Shown here: positions 13,562-18,203 of the stretch, piece after piece
Layout of the letters: the number at the start of each line of letters is the position of its first letter
Position numbering within the stretch: position 1 is the stretch's first letter
From: JAGOEF01 sp964511665
GTDB taxonomy: Bacteria; Bacteroidota; Bacteroidia; Bacteroidales; ML635J-15
DNA length: 18,203 nt
NCBI GenBank assembly: GCA_964511665.1
Contig: CAZEHA010000063.1
Span: 1-18,203 of the forward strand
Reading direction: 5' to 3'
The notes under the pieces: generated by a model
What the model saw: the letters and a program-made list of their open reading frames with translations, nothing else
What the model was told of the DNA's origin: nothing
The model's database searches: none
Made by a program: the position numbers and the translations under genes

Positions 13562-15019
13562 ATGAGCAAGATTTTTGAATTAGAACCCAAACAAGTCTGG
13601 AAACACTTTTATAGTCTTACCCAGATTCCGAGACCTTCCAAAAAAGAGGCCAAAGTAATTGAATTCATGAAAAAATTTGGTAACGATTTGGGCCTCGAAA
13701 CCATTATCGATGAAGTTGGCAATGTGATAATCCGCAAGCCGGCTACTGCAGGCATGGAAAATCGCATGGGCGTGGTGCTACAGTCGCATCTCGATATGGT
13801 GCCGCAGAAAAATTCCGACAACAATCACGATTTTGAGAAAGACCCCATTAAAGCCTATATCGACGGCGAGTGGGTTACCGCCGACGGCACTACGCTGGGT
13901 GCCGACAATGGCATGGGCGCTGCTGCCGCAATGGCAGTACTCGAAAGCAAAACTCTGGTGCATGGACCGGTAGAAGCCCTGTTTACCATCGACGAAGAAA
14001 CCGGAATGACAGGTGCCAATTACCTGAAACCCAATATTCTAAAAGGCGATATACTGATGAACCTCGACTCGGAAGACGAAGGCGAATTGTATATTGGATG
14101 CGCAGGTGGTGTAGATGTGAATGTAGCTATGGAATATCCCGAAACCGAAGCTCCCAAATCGTTTACTACCTTTGCACTTTCTCTTACCGGACTTAAAGGC
14201 GGCCACTCGGGTATGGATATAAATATGGGGCGTGGCAACAGCAATAAACTGATGGCGCGCTTCCTGAACCACTGCATTTATCATTTCGATATGAAACTGG
14301 CAAAATTCGAAGGTGGAAGCCTGCGTAATGCCATACCGCGCGAAGCTTTTGTTAGCGTTATGGTACCCGACGCCCAGGCCAAAGCTTTTGCTGCCGAGGT
14401 CGATAAATTCAATGCCATGTATCGCAGCGAATTTGCAGTTACCGAGCCCGATCTCAAACTCAGTGCAATGCAGGCCGAAAGCCCTGCCCGTGTGGTAGCC
14501 GATAATTTTGCCGATAAAATGATTAAAGCCGTTTTTGTTTGTCCTCACGGTGTTGAACGAATGAGCGACAGCATGCCTGGTTTGGTAGAAACTTCGAATA
14601 ATTTGGCTATTGTAAAAATGATCGACGGCATGTTTACCGTGAATTGCCTTGTGCGCAGTTCGGTAGATACAGCCAAAATGGGAACCATGTATAAAATTGG
14701 TACCGTGTTCGATTTAATTGGTGCCGATGTCAAGTTCGAAGGCGCATACCCGGGTTGGAAACCCAATGTTGATTCTCCCATACTGAAAACGATGCAAAGC
14801 GTATATCATAATTTGTACGGAAAAATTCCCGAAATTAAAGCCATACATGCCGGCCTCGAATGTGGTATTTTAGGCGCTGCCTATCCCAACTGGGATATGA
14901 TTTCGTTTGGCCCCACCATTCGCTATCCGCACTCACCCGACGAAAAAGTGAATATTGCAAGCGTTGGCAAATTTTGGAAATATCTGGTTGAAACACTGAA
15001 GAATGTTCCTGTAAAATAA
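13562..15019 (+). CDS. pepD: Aminoacyl-histidine dipeptidase (Xaa-His dipeptidase)
   Basis: The 485-residue product is a full-length PepD (peptidase family M20C), a cytoplasmic di-zinc enzyme that cleaves Xaa-His and other dipeptides. Metal ligands and catalytic residues are all in place: His76 and Asp78 (QSHLDMV), Asp115 (GADNGMG), Glu145-Glu146 (DEETGMTG), Asp169 (NLDSEDEGE) and His457 (YPHSPDEKV). Their spacing matches that described for Vibrio alginolyticus PepD with a constant offset of four. The lid domain includes LKGGHSGMDINMGRGNSNKL (211-230). The ATG at 13562 follows A/T-rich sequence without a Shine-Dalgarno. It is monocistronic, with a good terminator 23 nt downstream. Confidence 0.95.
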   Translation: MSKIFELEPKQVWKHFYSLTQIPRPSKKEAKVIEFMKKFGNDLGLETIIDEVGNVIIRKPATAGMENRMGVVLQSHLDMVPQKNSDNNHDFEKDPIKAYIDGEWVTADGTTLGADNGMGAAAAMAVLESKTLVHGPVEALFTIDEETGMTGANYLKPNILKGDILMNLDSEDEGELYIGCAGGVDVNVAMEYPETEAPKSFTTFALSLTGLKGGHSGMDINMGRGNSNKLMARFLNHCIYHFDMKLAKFEGGSLRNAIPREAFVSVMVPDAQAKAFAAEVDKFNAMYRSEFAVTEPDLKLSAMQAESPARVVADNFADKMIKAVFVCPHGVERMSDSMPGLVETSNNLAIVKMIDGMFTVNCLVRSSVDTAKMGTMYKIGTVFDLIGADVKFEGAYPGWKPNVDSPILKTMQSVYHNLYGKIPEIKAIHAGLECGILGAAYPNWDMISFGPTIRYPHSPDEKVNIASVGKFWKYLVETLKNVPVK

Positions 15020-15042
15020 AAACACATCTTAATATTTCAACG

Positions 15043-15074
15043 AAAAGCCGGTTCATTTTCATCCGGCTTTTTTT
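15043..15074 (+). terminator. Rho-independent terminator of pepD, probably bidirectional
   Basis: AAAAGCCGG (15043-15051) pairs with CCGGCTTTT (15063-15071) around an 11-nt loop, and the T-run continues to 15074. On the minus strand the same stem follows the propeller gene ending at 15110 and also ends in TTTT, so it may stop both converging transcripts. Confidence 0.88.
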
Positions 15075-15109
15075 ATTCATACAGTTGCTCTTGTTATCGC
15101 GAAGTGCTA

Positions 15110-16588
15110 CTAAATATTCAGCTTAATCAATTGAATATGTGATGCCTCAATTATTTGAAGGATGTATATTCCCTGTTTAATATTCGAAGCTATGTTCAGG
15201 ACATTCCCCGAAAATCTATCATTTCGATACAGTGTGTTACCGGCGATGTCGTGTATTGTTATGCAAGCATCGCGAATATGTTTGTTCAGTTTTATTTCGC
15301 TTCCGGCTTTCACCGGATTGGGGTGGATGTTGATTACAGAAAGGAAATCATTATCTATGGCATTGTTCTCGTCAACGGTAATCAGTACTTGTCGGGTTGT
15401 GATGCACGTTTCGCTAACTATCAGCACAGTGTAGGTAGTGGTTTCTTCGGGTGATGCTATGGGGTTGGCAATAAATGGATTACTTAAACCAAAAGAAGGA
15501 ATCCAATGATAATGCTCACCGCCATTTACCTGAAGTTGTACCTGATCACCATAATAAATTGTCAGGTTTTCGGTGATTGAGATATCGCAATTTTCCGAAA
15601 ACAGAATATCTCTGTCGGCAATCGCCAAGTTTATTCCATTTGATCCATCGTAGTACATAAGGTATTTATTCGAGTCCTGAACAAAAACCACTTCGGGTGC
15701 CCAGGCCGATGCATTGTCAGCTTCAGGATTGACCGGTGGAAAAAATCTGTCATAAACCGGATTATTGGGGTATTTAATCCAGTTAATACCATCTATTGAA
15801 ACGGCATAGCCAATACTAATAGAGTCCCACATGCTTTGGATGGGAGGTGCCCCACAATACCACATCTCAAATATTTCACCTGATTGAATAACACAAGGCA
15901 CATACACCCCTACTAAATCATAAAAATCCGGACCACCTGTTAATACCGGGTTTTCGGCAGATTTCTGCCATGCATGTGCATTGTAAGAAACACCTAAACC
16001 GATGGAACTATGAAGATCCCAAGGCATGGCACCATACCACATATAGTAGGTTTGGTTCTGCTGATTGAAATGTACTGTGGGCGACTCAATCCATCGGCCG
16101 TCGAATGCAGCACTGTCGCCTTTTTGCAGAACCGGATTGTTGTTGCTTTTTATCCAGTGAAAGCCATCGGCAGAACTTGCCATACCCAAAGCACAGGTAA
16201 TGGAATCGTATGTACCAATGTTAAACAGCAATCGGGTGGTGGAATCGCCGTAGTAATACAGATAATACATATCATCCCCCATCAGTATTTCGGGAGTGTC
16301 GTGCCAAATATTATCCCATTCATTTTCTTCGCCAAGCGATAATACAGGATTACCATTATTGTAATTATTCCATATTATGCCATCAATCGACCATGCCGAT
16401 TTAATCCTTGATACACCCATGTAACCAGAAGCATACCACATTTTCATCGTATCGTTATCGATAAGACATGTGGGTTGAGCTGCGTAATGCAGCACCGGAT
16501 TGTTCTGATGCTTAGACCAGTGCACCTGTGCAATTGAATTTGAGTGAAGCATCAAAAAAACTATTATTGCCATCGCATATTGTCTCAT
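15110..16588 (-). CDS. Type IX-secreted five-bladed propeller (GH43/GH32-like) protein
   Basis: The 492-residue product has a signal peptide (cleavage near Ala20-Gln21). A propeller region (about 21-330) follows, built from five repeats centred on NPVL/NPVY (residues 30, 80, 151, 213, 276). Each repeat is preceded by a pattern like WSIDGIIW and contains a strand such as MWYASG. This resembles the five-bladed propellers of arabinanase, levansucrase and GH130-type families, but I cannot assign catalytic residues. An Ig/PKD-like domain (about 335-405) contains ANPIASPEETTTYTVLI. The last 75 residues (INIHPNPV, ITIHDIAGNTLY, IKQGIYILQI) form a Por-type C-terminal sorting domain for type IX secretion. 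It is the second gene of a tandem pair, 15 bp after its paralogue. It may be a glycan-binding or glycan-cleaving cell-surface protein. Confidence 0.78.
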   Translation of the reverse strand: MRQYAMAIIVFLMLHSNSIAQVHWSKHQNNPVLHYAAQPTCLIDNDTMKMWYASGYMGVSRIKSAWSIDGIIWNNYNNGNPVLSLGEENEWDNIWHDTPEILMGDDMYYLYYYGDSTTRLLFNIGTYDSITCALGMASSADGFHWIKSNNNPVLQKGDSAAFDGRWIESPTVHFNQQNQTYYMWYGAMPWDLHSSIGLGVSYNAHAWQKSAENPVLTGGPDFYDLVGVYVPCVIQSGEIFEMWYCGAPPIQSMWDSISIGYAVSIDGINWIKYPNNPVYDRFFPPVNPEADNASAWAPEVVFVQDSNKYLMYYDGSNGINLAIADRDILFSENCDISITENLTIYYGDQVQLQVNGGEHYHWIPSFGLSNPFIANPIASPEETTTYTVLIVSETCITTRQVLITVDENNAIDNDFLSVINIHPNPVKAGSEIKLNKHIRDACITIHDIAGNTLYRNDRFSGNVLNIASNIKQGIYILQIIEASHIQLIKLNI

Positions 16589-16603
16589 AGGTAAGAAGTT
16601 TTA

Positions 16604-18157
16604 TTATTCGATAATTAAAAACGCATTCATAGTTTTTTCTGTGTTGGTAATGGTTACTGAATATATTCCGGGCTCCAATTCGTAACCTTCGAAAATTCTG
16701 ACATTGTTGTGTATGAACCCAACATAAACGATTTGCCCCAGCATGTTTGTAACCGTAATACTTGCGTTTCCGAAACTGCAACTAGAAAAAATACTCGCAT
16801 TGCATGTGGCTGGGTTTGGATACAGATGTAGCTTGGCTGCAGTTGTGTTATTGCGGATATCCGATGCCGGTTCCACAAAAACTGTTACTTGCTCTTTTGT
16901 AATGCAGTTTTCGCTTACTATCAGCACGGTGTAGGTAGTGGTTTCTTCGGGGGATGCTATGGGGTTGGCAACATCGGTTGCACTAAGCCCTTGGGGTGGG
17001 TCCCACTGATAAAAATCGCCACCGCTTGCAAAAAGTGGTACACTGTTACCTGCCTCAATGCTTGTATTCTGGCTGATACTCGTGCTGCAGTTGGGCGAAT
17101 TGATTAGCGTGCGGGGTGCCGTTGCCATGAATATGGCATTAATCCCCACTGTTTCACCTGGCACATATGGGTCATCGTAGTGCCAGTGGTGGCTTTCGAA
17201 ATACATTTTATACAGTTCTTCGTTTGGGTCCCAGACTACGTCGAATGCCCAAAATACGGTGCTATCGCCTTCGGCAGCCTGCATTACCGGATTACCGGGA
17301 TATTGTATCCAGCTTGTTCCGTTTAGGCTAACTGCATACCCAACTTTAAGAGAATCCCACGAATCGTAGGGGTCTTCAACTATCTGTATTCCTGTGTACC
17401 ACATTTCGAAAATACCATTAGTCTCAACCAATGCAGGGCCTCCCACGCCTATATCGTTAAACGACGGATAAGTGCCTACATCCATCACCGGATTCTCGTA
17501 CCATTTTAACCATTCGTAACCATCCCACGAAACGGCCAGTCCTATTCTGATGTAGCCCGGTAGAGGATAATTCACCCTGTCCATGCCTGTGTACAACATG
17601 GCATATAAACCAATTTCGCTGTCGTAATATAGAGCCGGCAGTTCAATATGATGACCGTCCCAATCGTTGGGGGCACCCATTTCGAGTACCTTGCCCTGTC
17701 GGGTCCAGTTGATTCCATCGTTGGAAGTGGCTAAACCAATAGCAGTGTGATCGAGTACATCAAAATAAAGCGAATCGCCGTAGTAATACAGTTTATACTC
17801 AGTGCCATCCCACAAAATTCCAGGCGTGTCAATCCACTCTCCATCCCATTGCAATGGAGCACCTACATCAAACACAGGATTGTCGGGGTGCTTGTTCCAG
17901 ATATAGCCGTCGAGCGACCAGGCGTAGTGAATTCGGCCTCTTACCACAGGGTCGGTTTGGGTTACCTCGGCAACTGCATACCACATTCTTATGGTGTCGT
18001 TGTGGATAATTACAGTGGGTTGTCCGTAGGCACCCCAGCTTACCAATGGGTCCATTGCCAGTATAGGCGTTTCTGAATAATATGTCCAGCTTACCTGTGC
18101 ATATGCCGAACTAAGTAAAAACGATAAAACAAGTAATAAAATGCTTCTCTTTTTCAT
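16604..18157 (-). CDS. Type IX-secreted five-bladed propeller protein, paralogue
   Basis: The 517-residue product is a paralogue of the gene just downstream, with the same layout. It has a signal peptide (MKKRSILLLVLSFLLSSAYA, cleavage before Gln21) and five propeller repeats with TPIL/NPVF/KVLEMGA/NPVM/NPVM at about 30, 93, 156, 222 and 289. An Ig/PKD-like domain (about 356-428) and a Por-type sorting domain (about 443-517; LHLYPNPA, ITVTNMLGQIVY, LEPGIYSVTI) complete it. Extra loops distinguish it, such as HHWHYDDPYVPGETVG (323-338). DTPG (110-113) replaces the DTPE of the paralogue. A five-bladed fold of the GH43/GH32/GH130 type is likely, substrate unknown. The ATG at 18157 is 46 bp from the window edge, so the promoter may lie outside. 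It is probably cotranscribed with the second copy. Confidence 0.78.
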   Translation of the reverse strand: MKKRSILLLVLSFLLSSAYAQVSWTYYSETPILAMDPLVSWGAYGQPTVIIHNDTIRMWYAVAEVTQTDPVVRGRIHYAWSLDGYIWNKHPDNPVFDVGAPLQWDGEWIDTPGILWDGTEYKLYYYGDSLYFDVLDHTAIGLATSNDGINWTRQGKVLEMGAPNDWDGHHIELPALYYDSEIGLYAMLYTGMDRVNYPLPGYIRIGLAVSWDGYEWLKWYENPVMDVGTYPSFNDIGVGGPALVETNGIFEMWYTGIQIVEDPYDSWDSLKVGYAVSLNGTSWIQYPGNPVMQAAEGDSTVFWAFDVVWDPNEELYKMYFESHHWHYDDPYVPGETVGINAIFMATAPRTLINSPNCSTSISQNTSIEAGNSVPLFASGGDFYQWDPPQGLSATDVANPIASPEETTTYTVLIVSENCITKEQVTVFVEPASDIRNNTTAAKLHLYPNPATCNASIFSSCSFGNASITVTNMLGQIVYVGFIHNNVRIFEGYELEPGIYSVTITNTEKTMNAFLIIE

Positions 18158-18203
18158 AATATGGTGGTTTTGTATTTGAAGTAGTAAACATGGGACTACT
18201 TAA

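Noticed and set aside
18179..18201. Inverted repeat AAGTAGT/ACTACTT upstream of the last gene, as operator or terminator
   Set aside because: The 7-bp arms with a 9-nt spacer have no T-run and lie at the window edge. The evidence is too thin to call.
1..18203. CRISPR array, prophage or insertion sequence with transposase
   Set aside because: No regularly spaced direct repeats, phage structural or integrase genes, or transposase reading frames are present. The long frames match chromosomal housekeeping, metabolic or envelope families, or are unrecognised lipoprotein or secreted proteins.

Overview
The window looks like chromosomal DNA of a Bacteroidetes (Bacteroidota) bacterium, probably a free-living member of Bacteroidales or Marinilabiliales. 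Four things support this. Promoters fit the phylum-specific pattern TTTG-N19-21-TAnnTTTG. Almost every start lacks a Shine-Dalgarno sequence. Two secreted proteins end in a type IX secretion (Por) sorting domain. There is a FeoA-FeoB fusion and a Bacteroidetes-type glutamine synthetase I homologue. This placement rests on reading alone, not on a database search.

Layout. 1-320 holds no complete gene but has a 253-bp nested inverted-repeat element. 283-460 is a self-contained minus-strand tRNA-Leu(CAG) unit with promoter, tRNA and terminator. 521-1751 is the ribosomal operon rpsF-rpsR-rplI with a clear promoter and terminator; rpsR alone carries a consensus Shine-Dalgarno. 1750-4156 (minus) is a FeoA-FeoB fusion whose GTPase domain has lost its nucleotide-binding motifs. 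4223-7995 is a tight three-gene operon: a uridine-kinase-like P-loop kinase, a lipoprotein that appears to be a catalytically dead GH13 amylase relative, and an intact cytoplasmic GH13 enzyme. It converges with a glutamine synthetase gene (8001-9512, minus). The glutamine synthetase gene shares overlapping divergent promoters with a YdcF/SanA-like (DUF218) membrane protein gene (9613-10377). 10460-12164 encodes a NamZ/YbbC-like (DUF1343, GH171) lipoprotein and an overlapping small unknown lipoprotein.

After a gene-free stretch with a decayed repeat pair (12195-12380) come a periplasmic double-thioredoxin protein (12446-13486, minus), the divergently placed aminoacyl-histidine dipeptidase pepD (13562-15019), and a tandem pair of paralogous type IX-secreted five-bladed propeller proteins (15110-18157, minus).

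Functionally this is a housekeeping and envelope region rather than a defence or mobile island. The most interesting themes are proteins built from enzyme folds with degraded active sites (FeoB G domain, GH13-like lipoprotein, second thioredoxin domain), and a Shine-Dalgarno retained only in front of bS18. bS18 is a component of the pocket that hides the anti-Shine-Dalgarno in Bacteroidetes ribosomes. All functional statements are predictions from sequence.
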